From positions 62,001-126,000 of the forward strand of contig JAPKFB010000001.1 of assembly GCA_028821775.1 (NCBI GenBank): DNA of 64,000 nt, written 5' to 3'. Position numbers and translations under genes: made by a program. The notes beneath the pieces are model-generated. The model did no database searches, was not told where the DNA came from, and worked only from the letters and a program-made list of their open reading frames with translations. Origin of the DNA: Roseibacillus sp. (GTDB lineage: Bacteria > Verrucomicrobiota > Verrucomicrobiia > Verrucomicrobiales > Akkermansiaceae). Below, in pieces: positions 54,952 through 64,000 of this stretch. Within the stretch, counting starts at the first letter, position 1. Each line of letters opens with the position of its first letter.

Positions 54952-57900
54952 ATGCGATTGGCCCCTTTTCTGGTGCTCTGGATTTCAGTTTGGATGCAAG
55001 GATTGCAGGCGCAAGCGGAGTGGAAGCCGATCGAAGTGCCGGGGCCGATTGATGGTGAGGGGGAAGCTTGGTATCGCGCCTGGGTGAAGGTTCCCGGGCA
55101 CTGGACCGTGATGACGGGACGACCTCTCTATCGGGAGTCGGTGACGATCACGATCAAGGATGTAGCAGAGGTGCACCAAGTGTTCGTCAACGGAGTGAAG
55201 ATCGGAGGAGGGGGGGAGTTTCCGCCGACCTTCAGCAAGCCAAAGGGCGACGGGGTTGCGCGCTACAAGGTGCCGCCGGGTTCCCTGGTCAAAGACCAGT
55301 GGAATGAGTTGGTGGTGCGCATCTACAATCGCGAAGGCGCGGGCGGATTTCTCGGCGAAGCCCCTTCCATTCAGGGATACTTCCTGGAGTGCGTCTTGAG
55401 GGGAGCATGGGAGTTTCAGAGCGGCGTGAACAATGCTCCGACAGGGAGAGCCCTCTTGCAGAGGCCGGCGCGGGCGACCTTCGATCAGTTTCAGGAAGCG
55501 AGTCGGACCCTGGGGGAAGCGCGCGAATTGGTTTACGGCCCGCGCCGGACTCCGGAGGAGAGCATGACGCTCATGACCACCGAAGATGATCTCGTGATTG
55601 AGGAGTTGCTCACCGAGCCCCTGGTCGCGCAACCGACGCACTTGAGCTTCGACGACCGGGGTCGGCTCTGGGTGGCGCAATACCGCCAGTATCCCTACCC
55701 CGCCGGCCTGAAGCAGATCAGTCGCGACAAGTATTATCGCGCCAAGTACGATCAGGAACCGAAGGCGCCGCCGAATCACAACCGGGGCCGCTCCCGCATC
55801 AGCGTGCATGAAGACACCGACGGGGATGGCAGGTATGACAAGCACAAGGTGTTCCTGGACGGTCTTGACCTGGCCAACGCGGCCTTGCCGGATGTCGAGG
55901 GAGTGTGGGTAATGCACACGCCGTATCTCTTGTTTTATCCGGACCGGGATCGTGACGACGTGGCGGATGGAGATCCAGAAGTTCATCTCGCGGGCTTTGG
56001 TTTCGAAGATGCGCATTCGGTGGCGAACGGATTGATCTGGGGACCGGATGGCTGGATCTATGGAGGGCAGGGCAGCACGGTGTCCTCGCGCATTCGGCGG
56101 CCCGGACTGGATGGGAAGAACGACCAGGGGGTCTATTTTGAAGGGTGCATGGTGTGGAGATACCATCCGCGGCGGAGGGAGTTTGAGATCTTTGCCGAAG
56201 GTGGGGGCAATGTCTTCGGGCTCGAGTTTGACAGCGAGGGGAGGCTCTTCTCCGGTCACAATGGGGGAGGGACGCGGGGGTGGCACTATGTGCAGGGCGG
56301 CTACTTGCTGAAGCAGGGACGTACGCCCAACAAGTTTGGGCCCGCGGTCAATCCATACGCCTTTGGGGATCTCGCCATGATGAGGAGCGCGAACACAGTG
56401 GTCCGCTTCTCCCATAACACCATTCTCTGCGAGGGGACCGCGATGCCCCCGCGCATGCAGGGACGCTTCCTGGCGGCGGATCCCCTTCATCACTTGCTCG
56501 TGCTGGCCGATCGCAGGAAGCGGGGATCGACCTTTGAGACCGAGGATGTGGGTCATCCCCTGAAGAGTTCGGACCCCGCCTTTCGTCCGGTCTATCTCTG
56601 CAATGCTCCTGATGGATCGGTCTATGTGGCCGACTTTTACGACTACTACATCGCGCACGGTCAGCACTACCAAAGCCAGATCGATCCCACGACAGGTCGC
56701 GTCTATCGACTGCGGGGGAAAGAGAGGGAGCGAGCCAGGAATCTCGATTTGTCAGCGCTCGGGAGCGACGCGTTGGTCCAGTTACTGGATCATCCCAACA
56801 AGTGGCATCGCCAGATGGCGGTGAGGCTCTTGGGGCAGCGTGCTCCCGAGGCGGGACTCTTTCAGAAACTGCGGCAGTGGATTGGCGAGCATGAAGGACG
56901 CGCGGCACTCGATGCCCTCTGGGCCTTGGCGCAGGCGGGAGGCTTTGATGCCGCCGTGATGGCAGAGTGCTTGCGACATCCCCATCCGCCGGTCCGGGCG
57001 TGGACCGTTCGCTTACTCGGCGATCGACCCGGAGAGTGGGAGAAGGCCATCCCGCTGCTTCGCACGCTCGCGCAGAGTGAAGGGGACCTGGAAGTCTGGT
57101 CGCAGCTCGCCTCCACGGCTCAGCGGATTCGAGGGCGAGACGCTCTCCCCCTCATTGGGGAACTCCTGAATCGCAGCGGTGACCTGGTGGGTCCCAACCT
57201 CCCGCTCATGTTGTGGTGGGCCATCGAGCGGCACAGCGGGATGCGGGAAGAGATCCTCGAGTTGTTTGGTGACCCTGTGATCTGGGAGCAGGCGATGGTG
57301 CGGCGCGAAATTCTCCCACGCCTGATGCGCCGTTTTGCGGTGACCGGAAGGGAAGTTGACCTCCTGGTCTGCGCGAGCTTGTTGAAGTTGGCGCCCGATG
57401 CAGAGGGGCGGGCCGCTTTGATGGTGGGCTTTGAGCAGGCATTCGCCGGTGGGGCGCTGCCCGCGCTGCCTCCCGCCCTGGTGGATGCGATCGGGGCTGG
57501 GGGAGAGCTCTCCCTAATTCTTCGGGTTCGACGGAATGATCGCGAAGCCATTGCCGAAGCCCTCACGCTGGTGGCGAATGCAAAGGCTCCCCGTGCCGAA
57601 CGATTGCGATTGATCAAGACCTTTGGAGAGATGGCGACCGGGGAGGCGCAGGCGGTGCTCGTTGCGATCGTCCACCACGAGGATGGGGGCGCCCTCGATC
57701 TCCGCAAATCCGCCCTTGGGGCCCTGCAAAGTTTTTCCACGCCCGGGATCGCGGCAGAGATTCTGAAAGCGTATCCTGACCTGTCCGGCGAACTGCGCGC
57801 CAGTGCGGAAGCACTGCTGGCTAGTCGCGCGGTCTGGGGCCGGGCCTGGATGGACGCTGTTGCGGCTGGAGTGGTGAGCAAAGAGGGGGTGGCCGCGGAA

Positions 57901-58458
57901 GCCCTTGCGAGCCTGCGGTTGCATCGTGAGGAGCGCTTGTCTGAATTGGTGCGGAGCCACTTTGGGGAAGCGAGGGTGGCGGTCACCCTGCCGCTGGCGG
58001 AGGTTGCACGCATCCGAGAGGCTGTCGAAGGTGGTCCGGGGAGCCCTTATCGTGGGCGTCCGCTCTTCAAGGCGCGTTGTGCGTCCTGCCACGTGCTTTT
58101 TCATTCCGGAGGAAAGATCGGTCCTGATCTCACCAACTACCAGCGAGATGACTTGGAGACCATGCTTACCAGTATGGTGAATCCCAATGCCGAGATTCGG
58201 GAAGGCTACGATGGGATGACGGTGAAAACCAGGGACGGGCGATATTTGATCGGGTTTGTGGCGGACGAAGGAGTGCAAGCGGTGGTGCTGCGTGGGTTTG
58301 ACGGAACCGAGGTCGCCTTGCCCCGGGACCAGATTGTCGAGATGAAGCCCCTCGGTCGCAGCCTCATGCCGGAAGGATTGTTGGAGGGTCTGAGTGACCA
58401 GGAATTGCGCGATCTCTTTGCCTACTTGCGGAGTGCGCAGCCGTTTCTGAAGGATTAG
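54952..58458 (+). CDS. PVC-type membrane-bound dehydrogenase with N-terminal jelly-roll, HEAT repeats and cytochrome c
   Basis: The 1168-residue product has a signal peptide (LAPFLVLWISVWMQGLQAQA). Residues about 22-180 form a galactose-binding-like jelly-roll (WYRAWVKVPGHWTV, VHQVFVNGVKIGGGGEFPPT). The propeller (about 210-600) shows LVAQPTHLSFDDRGRLWVAQ, GNVFGLEFDSEGRLFSGHNG, and CNAPDGSVYVADFYDYYIAH. HEAT-like helices run to about 1025. The cytochrome c end has CASCH at 1043-1047, GPDLTNYQR and the Met ligand in SLMPEG. It probably oxidises an external sugar or alcohol and passes electrons to haem. It is a distant paralogue of the 6472-9480 protein, which lacks the jelly-roll. Confidence 0.93.
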   Translation: MRLAPFLVLWISVWMQGLQAQAEWKPIEVPGPIDGEGEAWYRAWVKVPGHWTVMTGRPLYRESVTITIKDVAEVHQVFVNGVKIGGGGEFPPTFSKPKGDGVARYKVPPGSLVKDQWNELVVRIYNREGAGGFLGEAPSIQGYFLECVLRGAWEFQSGVNNAPTGRALLQRPARATFDQFQEASRTLGEARELVYGPRRTPEESMTLMTTEDDLVIEELLTEPLVAQPTHLSFDDRGRLWVAQYRQYPYPAGLKQISRDKYYRAKYDQEPKAPPNHNRGRSRISVHEDTDGDGRYDKHKVFLDGLDLANAALPDVEGVWVMHTPYLLFYPDRDRDDVADGDPEVHLAGFGFEDAHSVANGLIWGPDGWIYGGQGSTVSSRIRRPGLDGKNDQGVYFEGCMVWRYHPRRREFEIFAEGGGNVFGLEFDSEGRLFSGHNGGGTRGWHYVQGGYLLKQGRTPNKFGPAVNPYAFGDLAMMRSANTVVRFSHNTILCEGTAMPPRMQGRFLAADPLHHLLVLADRRKRGSTFETEDVGHPLKSSDPAFRPVYLCNAPDGSVYVADFYDYYIAHGQHYQSQIDPTTGRVYRLRGKERERARNLDLSALGSDALVQLLDHPNKWHRQMAVRLLGQRAPEAGLFQKLRQWIGEHEGRAALDALWALAQAGGFDAAVMAECLRHPHPPVRAWTVRLLGDRPGEWEKAIPLLRTLAQSEGDLEVWSQLASTAQRIRGRDALPLIGELLNRSGDLVGPNLPLMLWWAIERHSGMREEILELFGDPVIWEQAMVRREILPRLMRRFAVTGREVDLLVCASLLKLAPDAEGRAALMVGFEQAFAGGALPALPPALVDAIGAGGELSLILRVRRNDREAIAEALTLVANAKAPRAERLRLIKTFGEMATGEAQAVLVAIVHHEDGGALDLRKSALGALQSFSTPGIAAEILKAYPDLSGELRASAEALLASRAVWGRAWMDAVAAGVVSKEGVAAEALASLRLHREERLSELVRSHFGEARVAVTLPLAEVARIREAVEGGPGSPYRGRPLFKARCASCHVLFHSGGKIGPDLTNYQRDDLETMLTSMVNPNAEIREGYDGMTVKTRDGRYLIGFVADEGVQAVVLRGFDGTEVALPRDQIVEMKPLGRSLMPEGLLEGLSDQELRDLFAYLRSAQPFLKD

Positions 58459-58704
58459 GGTCTGTTCGAAAGCCGGGGGGGTGGCGGGATTGGAACAAAT
58501 TCGGAAGAAGAACTCAGGCGCTGCGAGCAGTGCGTCGAAGAGGAAGCGCGACCTTTTTCCGTCAGGCTGCGTTCTCCTCACTGCGGTGTGGGTTCGCCCA
58601 TCGTGGCCGGCCGACGCCTTGCCAGCCGGAAAAATTGCTCGCGCCGCCACGCACCCGGTTTTCGAAGACACCCTGGGAGCTGCGGGTTCGCGCTGAGCAC
58701 GCGG
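58459..58704. other. Intergenic between convergent genes
   Basis: No gene is seen in these 246 bases. G runs and short A/T runs occur, but I found no convincing terminator hairpin. Confidence 0.4.
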
Positions 58705-61700
58705 TCAGGGCTTCATGATGCGCCAGCGAAGGAACCCGCGGTCCCCATCGATACTCACGGGCAGAAGGGATCGATAAATGATGAGACCTGTTCCCTCTGC
58801 GACATTGCGCGTGATGGAGTCGATCGCAAAATCGTTCGCCGCACTCCAGGCGGTGAGATCGCCTGAGTGTTCGAGCGAAGTGTCGAGATCGGAGGCCAGG
58901 AGATTGATCGCAATGGTGAGAGAGAGGTGTCCGTCGGGATCGAGGACCGGGGTGAGGCTGGAGCCGAAGGGATTGGGGACGGTATCGCTGGTTCCTACTC
59001 CGTACTCGAAGAAGGCACTGAGCCCGTCGGCATCTTGGTCGGCGTTGGGATCACCGGAGAAGGTGACGGTGTCCGAGGCATCAGGATTTCCGCCGGAGGC
59101 GGTGCTGTCGCGCCAGTTGAGGGGGTCATTGGGGTCGAGTCCGAGGCTTGGTGCCCGCAGGACGAGGCTGCGCCCGTTGCCATCGGCTTCGAGAGGCCAC
59201 TTGGGCCCATCCTTGTAGGTGAAATTCAGAATCTCCGATCCAAAGGCGTCGTGCAGGATGAGCTGCTCGCCATCGTTGTCGAGGGATCCCGCAAACTCTC
59301 CGGCAATGGAGAGCCCCGCGCCATGCTCCGCTTCGAAGGCGGTGGTGTTTGAGACCAGCAGGAGTTGCTGACCTGGGGCGAGGGTTGTGTTGAGCGGAAA
59401 GGTGAAGTCGATTCCAGCCACAAAAGTGGCGTTTCCCAGCTCGATGGTCTCAGTGGCGGAGAGATTGACGAGTTCCACGAACTCGGTGTCTTCCAAAGGG
59501 CCGGTGGGATTGTACATGATTTCTGAAATGGCGAGGTTCGTGGAGTCTGCCAGAACACCGGTCAGGAAGGTGGTCTGGTTGAGGGCGGACCATTCTGTTC
59601 CCTTCAAAACACGGGCGAGGACCGGGCCGCTTGCGTTGAGGATGGGCGGATCGGCATAGGAGATGGCGGTGGCCGAGATGAGATTGCCGCCCGCAGTGGG
59701 ATCACGGGGATCGCTTCCGTCAAGAGTGTAGTAGATCGTGCCGCTCGCATTGGGATTACTGATTGGGAGGGTCGCATTGAGGGGGAGGTTCCCGCCGTGC
59801 TGCGCGAAGACAGGGGCGGCGGTGGCGGGGTAGAGTCCCCGGGCCCGCAGCTGCCCCAAGAGGACGGTCCCACGTCGCACAATGTAGGCCCTCAGGATCC
59901 ACGCCTGGTCGGGCAGGTAATGATTGTTCTTGGTGTAGAGGGCAAAGTTGCCCGAGGTCCAGCGGCCGGGATCAACGTCCACTCGGAAGTCACCCCAGCG
60001 GGCGGATTCCGCGATGACCGAATCGTCCATGAGGTCCGAACGAGCCCGCCAGATGGCACCCGCAGTGGCCGGGGTGAGCGCACCGTTGTTGAAGAGGTGC
60101 TTGTGGGTGCGATCCGCGAAACGTATGACGTATTCGGCATTGGTGGTGAGCTTTTGGTGGAGACCGGTGGGACGGCCCGAGCCGTTTTTACCGGTCACAT
60201 TAATAGTGAGCGCGTTGGAAATGGGTTGCGGACTGTTGATCACTCCGGCCCCATTCGGAGAGATCGCGAATTCCGAATCCCAGGGGAGCATCAGGTAGCC
60301 CGCGCCAGTTTCGCGTTTGCGGGCCGCGCGCCAGTTGTGCCCGTCCCAGTCGGTGTTTCCGACGTAGAAATTCACTAACATGTAGTCGATGAGGGAGTCG
60401 AGGTTGAGGTATTGTTGGATGCTGGCGTAGCGCGTCGGATCGGCGATGTTGGAATTGGCGATGGTCATCATTCTATTCCAGGCCACCAGGTTGCCACTGC
60501 GGGCGCTGCCGGCGCTCACGGTGTCGTAGTCTTCACTCTCTCCCCCGAAGTAGGATGCCATAAAGTCGCCATCCGGGCGTTCGTGGACATGGTACATGCC
60601 CCAATAAAGACCATTGAGGTAGAGGTGCACCCAGCGTCCATGGGTCGCCAATCGTCCCATCGCGAAGTAGAGATCGTTCACAAATTGGTCGCGATTGTAC
60701 TGTGCGTGTTTCGATTGATAGTAATGGCGATGGCACCAGGCGAAGTTGAAGCCGGAGCGAAGTTGCAGGAAGTCGAACTCCTCGACCGCCGAGTGGCCGA
60801 ATGGGGCGTCTGCGAACATCGGATAGCGCAGTTTCCCTGGACCATACTGTCGGCGAAAGCGGAGGCTGAGGCTGTGCTTGGGGATGTCCGGATTGCGGCT
60901 GCTGCCGCCCTGGATGCGCATGCCGGCGTTGACTTGGAAGCCGGGCTCGGAGCCATCGGGAATGATGAGTTCGGCCGAGATCGGGCGTTCCCAGGTGTCG
61001 CCCTGGCTCTGCGGATTCTGGTAGAGTCCGCCCGCGCCGAACATCTGGTCGCGATTGATTGCGATCGAGAGAGTGGGAAAATTCTGGAGGGCCTTGATCA
61101 TGTTGGCGGAGTAGGCCGGATCATTCACAATGTTGGGATCCATCTCGTAGTCCGCGGGCTTGCCAGCCCACATCGGTGGGTAGCCCGGCTGGGAATTGGA
61201 CTGCCGGATGACGTCGTTCAGAAAGAGATAGCTCTGGGTGTCGATGTTGGTGGGCGCGAAGTTCTCCTTATGGGCCACGGCGCGCAGGACGGTGGTGGTG
61301 GAGATGTTCAAGGGGGTCGAGTAGAGAGTGCCGTTGGTGGGGGAAGGTTCGCTGCCGTCGGTGGTGAAGTAGATCTTCGCGTCAGGAGTGGCGCTTGTGA
61401 TCGCAACGGCAATGGGATTCTCGTAGAAACCGCGATCGAGGCTGAAGGTGGTATCGGCCACGAAGCCGAGGGCTCCTTCGCCATTGTTGGGCGCGCCGGG
61501 AGTGGGCGAGAGAAGGAAGCCATTGGGGCCAAAGGAGACGTCTTCCGCCTGCGAGGGGAAGGTGGGTGCAAACTCAGTGATGATGGTGTTGCCATCCGGC
61601 GCGACCAAGGCGAGGTATTCGCCGTCGGCCCTGAGGGCGAAGCTGGTGTGCAGGTGGCCCTCGGCATCGCGGTAGTCGGGCACCGGCTGGTTGGAGGCAA

Positions 61701-63003
61701 AGACGACGAGGTAGTCTTTGTCGTTGAGGACGGTCCCGGCTGGAAAGGGCCAGAGGGTGGGGTCGGTTGGGTCGTCGGTCAGGTAGTAGCCGCCGAGGTC
61801 GAGCGGACTGAGATTGGGATTGTGGATTTCGATCCAGTCCGAGGCGAGGCCGTCGCCGTCGAGCAAGCTGCTGTGATTGTTGGCCACGAATTCGCTGAGG
61901 ACGGGGGGGAGCAGTCCGCCGTCCACGATGATGTTGATCTGAGCGGTGGAATCGCCCCCGGGGTTGGTGGCGGTGAGGGTGTAAATCGTTGTCTGGGTCG
62001 GAGTGACGAGGAGCGATCCCAGGCCGTTGGTGGTGAGTGCATCGACGTTCCCGATGTCAGGGGCGATCGTGATGCTGAGCGCTGCGCTGACATCCCATGA
62101 GAGGGTGGCTGAAGATCCGGAGGCGATCGCGGGGTCGCTCGTGGCGAAGCTGTGGATGGTTGGCGGCAAGGCCGGCGGGTCGAAGGCGAGCGCTCCGATG
62201 TTGAAGACGGAAGTGAGTTCGGCGTCGCTGAGGACCCCGAAGGCATCGCCGGTCTGGAAGATGGCGAAGTCGTCGAGGGCGCCACCGTAGTCATTCGAAA
62301 CAGCGGCTCCGCCATCGTCGGCCGCAAGGAACACTCCGGTGTTGTGAATGTCGATGGGACCAGTTCCGAGTGAGCCCGGCGATTGAGTGGCGGCAGTAAT
62401 GTCGGCGGCGGTCGCGGAAGGAGTGTCGGCGAGGACGGTGAGTTTGAGGGCGGAGCCGTTGCCGAGAGTCGAGTCGTAGCGAACCGCCACGAAGTACCAG
62501 TTGCCGTTGGCCTGCAAGTTGAGCGGGTGAGTGAGCTGGGTGTTGGTGGCGCCATTGCCGTCGCGCAGGAGCACGCGCACGCTGTCACCAGGGCTGCCGC
62601 CAAGATCGATGCGCATTCCGTTCCCGCTGTCACCGGTGCCGCTGAGTGATTCGTAGATGCGGTCGAAGCTGTTCAGGGTGTCCGGTCGCATCCACCAGGT
62701 GAGGGTGAATTGGTCGGTGGGACGTACTTCGCTGCCGCTTCCCAGGTTGGCGCCGCCGCGCAGGGCGAAGTCGTAGGCGGTTCCGGGAAAGGTCACCGGG
62801 GAGACGATGCCCTTGGTCACGTTTCCTGGGCTGATGAGGGTGCCGTGATTCAGTCCGAGGGAATCGGTCACCGTGTTCCCGCTGCCAGGGAGTTCGTCGA
62901 GAGGGTAGTGGGCGACGAGATCGGCGCGGACTTCCCAAGCGCAAAGGCACAGGAGGAAGGAGACGGCGAGACTCGCGCCCGCGGGTTTATGCGGGGTTGT
63001 CAT
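58705..63003 (-). CDS. Giant secreted CotH-kinase-like protein with LamG, lamin-tail and chitobiase-like domains
   Basis: The 1432-residue product has a signal peptide (ASLAVSFLLCLCAWEVRA). In order: a LamG-like domain (about 30-270; TLTWWMRPDTLNSFDRIYES), an Ig-like domain (about 285-365), a lamin-tail domain (370-500; VANNHSSLLDGDGLASDWIE), a chitobiase-like domain (510-605; AKIYFTTDGSEPSPTNGTLY), and a CotH kinase-like region (640-970; MRIQGGSSRNPDIPKHSLSL, GLYWGMYHVHERPDGDF, LMLPWDSEF). A second chitobiase-like domain, a second lamin-tail domain (1170-1310) and a beta-rich end follow. CotH proteins of spores are protein kinases; secreted bacterial relatives like this are uncharacterised. 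Two thirds looks like adhesion or carbohydrate binding. It has no clear C-terminal anchor. Confidence 0.9.
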   Translation of the reverse strand: MTTPHKPAGASLAVSFLLCLCAWEVRADLVAHYPLDELPGSGNTVTDSLGLNHGTLISPGNVTKGIVSPVTFPGTAYDFALRGGANLGSGSEVRPTDQFTLTWWMRPDTLNSFDRIYESLSGTGDSGNGMRIDLGGSPGDSVRVLLRDGNGATNTQLTHPLNLQANGNWYFVAVRYDSTLGNGSALKLTVLADTPSATAADITAATQSPGSLGTGPIDIHNTGVFLAADDGGAAVSNDYGGALDDFAIFQTGDAFGVLSDAELTSVFNIGALAFDPPALPPTIHSFATSDPAIASGSSATLSWDVSAALSITIAPDIGNVDALTTNGLGSLLVTPTQTTIYTLTATNPGGDSTAQINIIVDGGLLPPVLSEFVANNHSSLLDGDGLASDWIEIHNPNLSPLDLGGYYLTDDPTDPTLWPFPAGTVLNDKDYLVVFASNQPVPDYRDAEGHLHTSFALRADGEYLALVAPDGNTIITEFAPTFPSQAEDVSFGPNGFLLSPTPGAPNNGEGALGFVADTTFSLDRGFYENPIAVAITSATPDAKIYFTTDGSEPSPTNGTLYSTPLNISTTTVLRAVAHKENFAPTNIDTQSYLFLNDVIRQSNSQPGYPPMWAGKPADYEMDPNIVNDPAYSANMIKALQNFPTLSIAINRDQMFGAGGLYQNPQSQGDTWERPISAELIIPDGSEPGFQVNAGMRIQGGSSRNPDIPKHSLSLRFRRQYGPGKLRYPMFADAPFGHSAVEEFDFLQLRSGFNFAWCHRHYYQSKHAQYNRDQFVNDLYFAMGRLATHGRWVHLYLNGLYWGMYHVHERPDGDFMASYFGGESEDYDTVSAGSARSGNLVAWNRMMTIANSNIADPTRYASIQQYLNLDSLIDYMLVNFYVGNTDWDGHNWRAARKRETGAGYLMLPWDSEFAISPNGAGVINSPQPISNALTINVTGKNGSGRPTGLHQKLTTNAEYVIRFADRTHKHLFNNGALTPATAGAIWRARSDLMDDSVIAESARWGDFRVDVDPGRWTSGNFALYTKNNHYLPDQAWILRAYIVRRGTVLLGQLRARGLYPATAAPVFAQHGGNLPLNATLPISNPNASGTIYYTLDGSDPRDPTAGGNLISATAISYADPPILNASGPVLARVLKGTEWSALNQTTFLTGVLADSTNLAISEIMYNPTGPLEDTEFVELVNLSATETIELGNATFVAGIDFTFPLNTTLAPGQQLLLVSNTTAFEAEHGAGLSIAGEFAGSLDNDGEQLILHDAFGSEILNFTYKDGPKWPLEADGNGRSLVLRAPSLGLDPNDPLNWRDSTASGGNPDASDTVTFSGDPNADQDADGLSAFFEYGVGTSDTVPNPFGSSLTPVLDPDGHLSLTIAINLLASDLDTSLEHSGDLTAWSAANDFAIDSITRNVAEGTGLIIYRSLLPVSIDGDRGFLRWRIMKP

Positions 63004-63135
63004 AGGGTTTGAACACCAACAGACTGCGCGTGCTGGTTGGTCATCGTTTCATCGATGGAGGGCGGGTCAATACAGAACTGAGCGAGGCTCGAAAACGGGG
63101 TTTGCAAGGATCTCGGAATCGTCAAGACTCGCCGC

Positions 63136-63918
63136 ATGCTATTCCCCAGCCGACTTCTCCGCCCCTTGCTGCTTCTGGTTCTCCTTGGAGAGGGGAGCGT
63201 CTCTGCCAAGATCACCGTTGAATCGAACGGCGAGATCGTCCTCCCGGCGGCCGACTGCAAGATCGCTGAGGGTTCCGTGACGGCGAACTTCAAGGCCAAG
63301 CGCTGGGGGATGTACTCGCTCTCGGTGAATGGGGGGGGCTCTCCCCTCGAGGCCCGCATCAATGGGGAGGCGGCCACGCGGAAGGGGAAGGGCACCCTGG
63401 GCGATTTTTACCTCAAGAAGGCGGGGAATTGCGTGATCGAATTGAAGGGGGCCACCAAGGGAGTGACGGACCTGCACTTGAAGCCGGCCTGCGAAGGGAC
63501 CCCGGTGGTGCAAAAGCCGGGGGAGGCGATCGAACTTGATGCGAAGGACGCGGTGGTCGAGGGCGTGATGCTGCGCTACGAGCCGAATCCGAAGAAGCTC
63601 TGCCTTGGATTTTGGGGGAATGCGAAGGACAGGCCACGTTGGGACTTCACGGTGAAGACTCCGGGGACCTACGAGGTCATTCTGACCCAAGGATGCGGGA
63701 GGGGTGCGGGGGGGAGCGCGGTGGTGCTCGAAACCGCTGGGAGCGCATTGGAATTTACGGTGAAGGACACAGGCGGGTATCAGAACTGGGTGGAGCGACC
63801 GTTGGGCAAGGTGCGCTTCAAAAAGGCGGGGAAACAGGCCTTGACTCTGCGCGTCCTGAAGAAGGAGCGGGGGATCATGGATGTCCGGCGCATTGTCCTG
63901 AAGCCGACAGCGAAGTAG
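63136..63918 (+). CDS. Secreted carbohydrate-binding-like (DUF5077-type) protein
   Basis: The 260-residue product has a signal peptide (RLLRPLLLLVLLGEGSVSA). Two beta-sandwich domains are visible: residues about 25-125 (FKAKRWGMYSLSVNGGGSPL) and 130-260, the latter with TVKTPGTYEVILTQGCGRGA, VLETAGSALEFTVKDTGGYQ and GKVRFKKAGKQALTLRVLKK. The second domain matches the kind of carbohydrate-binding module often found at the end of verrucomicrobial and planctomycetal sulfatases. Here it stands alone with no enzyme domain. It is divergent from the CotH-like gene with 132 bases between. Confidence 0.78.
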   Translation: MLFPSRLLRPLLLLVLLGEGSVSAKITVESNGEIVLPAADCKIAEGSVTANFKAKRWGMYSLSVNGGGSPLEARINGEAATRKGKGTLGDFYLKKAGNCVIELKGATKGVTDLHLKPACEGTPVVQKPGEAIELDAKDAVVEGVMLRYEPNPKKLCLGFWGNAKDRPRWDFTVKTPGTYEVILTQGCGRGAGGSAVVLETAGSALEFTVKDTGGYQNWVERPLGKVRFKKAGKQALTLRVLKKERGIMDVRRIVLKPTAK

Positions 63919-64000
63919 CAGGCATGGAGACGCTCTCCCACTGCTCTGCTCGGGTGCAGAAGGGAGCCAGGCAAAGGCCAACGGAAAAGGAATTGTTCGC

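Noticed and set aside
54985-56673. 562-residue minus-strand frame
   Set aside because: It is antisense to the PVC cytochrome at 54952-58458.
58459-58704. Possible small gene between convergent genes
   Set aside because: Open frames here are short, without start context or recognisable sequence, and overlap the neighbours.
60412-62100. 562-residue plus-strand frame
   Set aside because: It is antisense to the CotH-like gene; it has no recognisable domain.
1-64000. CRISPR arrays, tRNA and rRNA genes
   Set aside because: No regularly spaced short repeats, no tRNA-like cloverleaf with a CCA-type end, and no rRNA stretch were noticed; a covariance-model scan would settle small RNAs.

Overview
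The window looks like a chromosomal segment of a marine member of the Verrucomicrobia (Verrucomicrobiales; inferred from gene content, no rRNA present). The signs are PVC-type dehydrogenase/cytochrome c fusions, paired DUF1501 and DUF1549/DUF1553 genes, ThuA and Gfo/Idh/MocA proteins with export signals, a sulfatase cluster, neutral-ceramidase-like proteins, a CotH-type giant secreted protein and a complete Na+-translocating NADH:quinone oxidoreductase (Na+-NQR). No tRNA, rRNA or CRISPR array was seen.

Layout. 1-3548: edge of a minus-strand gene, then a pair of secreted genes of unknown function; the second carries a roughly 130-codon Asp/Glu run. 3550-16188: a minus-strand block for extracytoplasmic carbohydrate-type catabolism (DUF1549/1553, DUF1501, SGNH hydrolase, PVC cytochrome, ThuA, TIM-barrel isomerase, and a frameshifted DUF6797-like gene), preceded by a separately terminated Tat-exported Gfo/Idh/MocA protein. 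16496-21335: a scrapyard region with a small lipoprotein, a truncated phosphohistidine swivel domain coupled to a PAP2 phosphatase, an integron-integrase 3' remnant back to back with an IS3-type transposase remnant, an orphan secreted protein, and a second transposase remnant.

21336-37812: the energy core. It holds an unusually large pyruvate:ferredoxin/flavodoxin oxidoreductase, PntAB transhydrogenase, a CBS protein, and the operon nqrABCDEF-apbE-nqrM-CBS. Pyruvate oxidation, NADH/NADPH exchange and sodium pumping are thus encoded together, with nucleotide-sensing CBS proteins at both ends of the nqr block.

37953-46557: a decayed sulfatase tail, a VKOR-DsbA-like membrane oxidoreductase fused to six Kazal-type domains, three consecutive sulfatases, and a divergent cyclase-family hydrolase. 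46635-63918: a HEAT/TPR gene interrupted by an in-frame stop right after its signal peptide, two divergent ceramidase-like paralogues, a four-gene operon (Gfo/Idh/MocA, SnoaL-like, CxxCH haem protein, TIM barrel), a second PVC cytochrome, a 1432-residue CotH/LamG/lamin-tail protein and a small secreted carbohydrate-binding-like protein. Most gene products outside the energy core carry export signals, which suggests an organism specialised in processing sulfated or complex glycans and lipids outside the cytoplasm.

The most unusual items are the VKOR-Dsb-Kazal fusion, the secreted pair with the poly-acidic insert, the oversized PFOR in the PFOR-PntAB-NQR locus, and the integrase/transposase junction.
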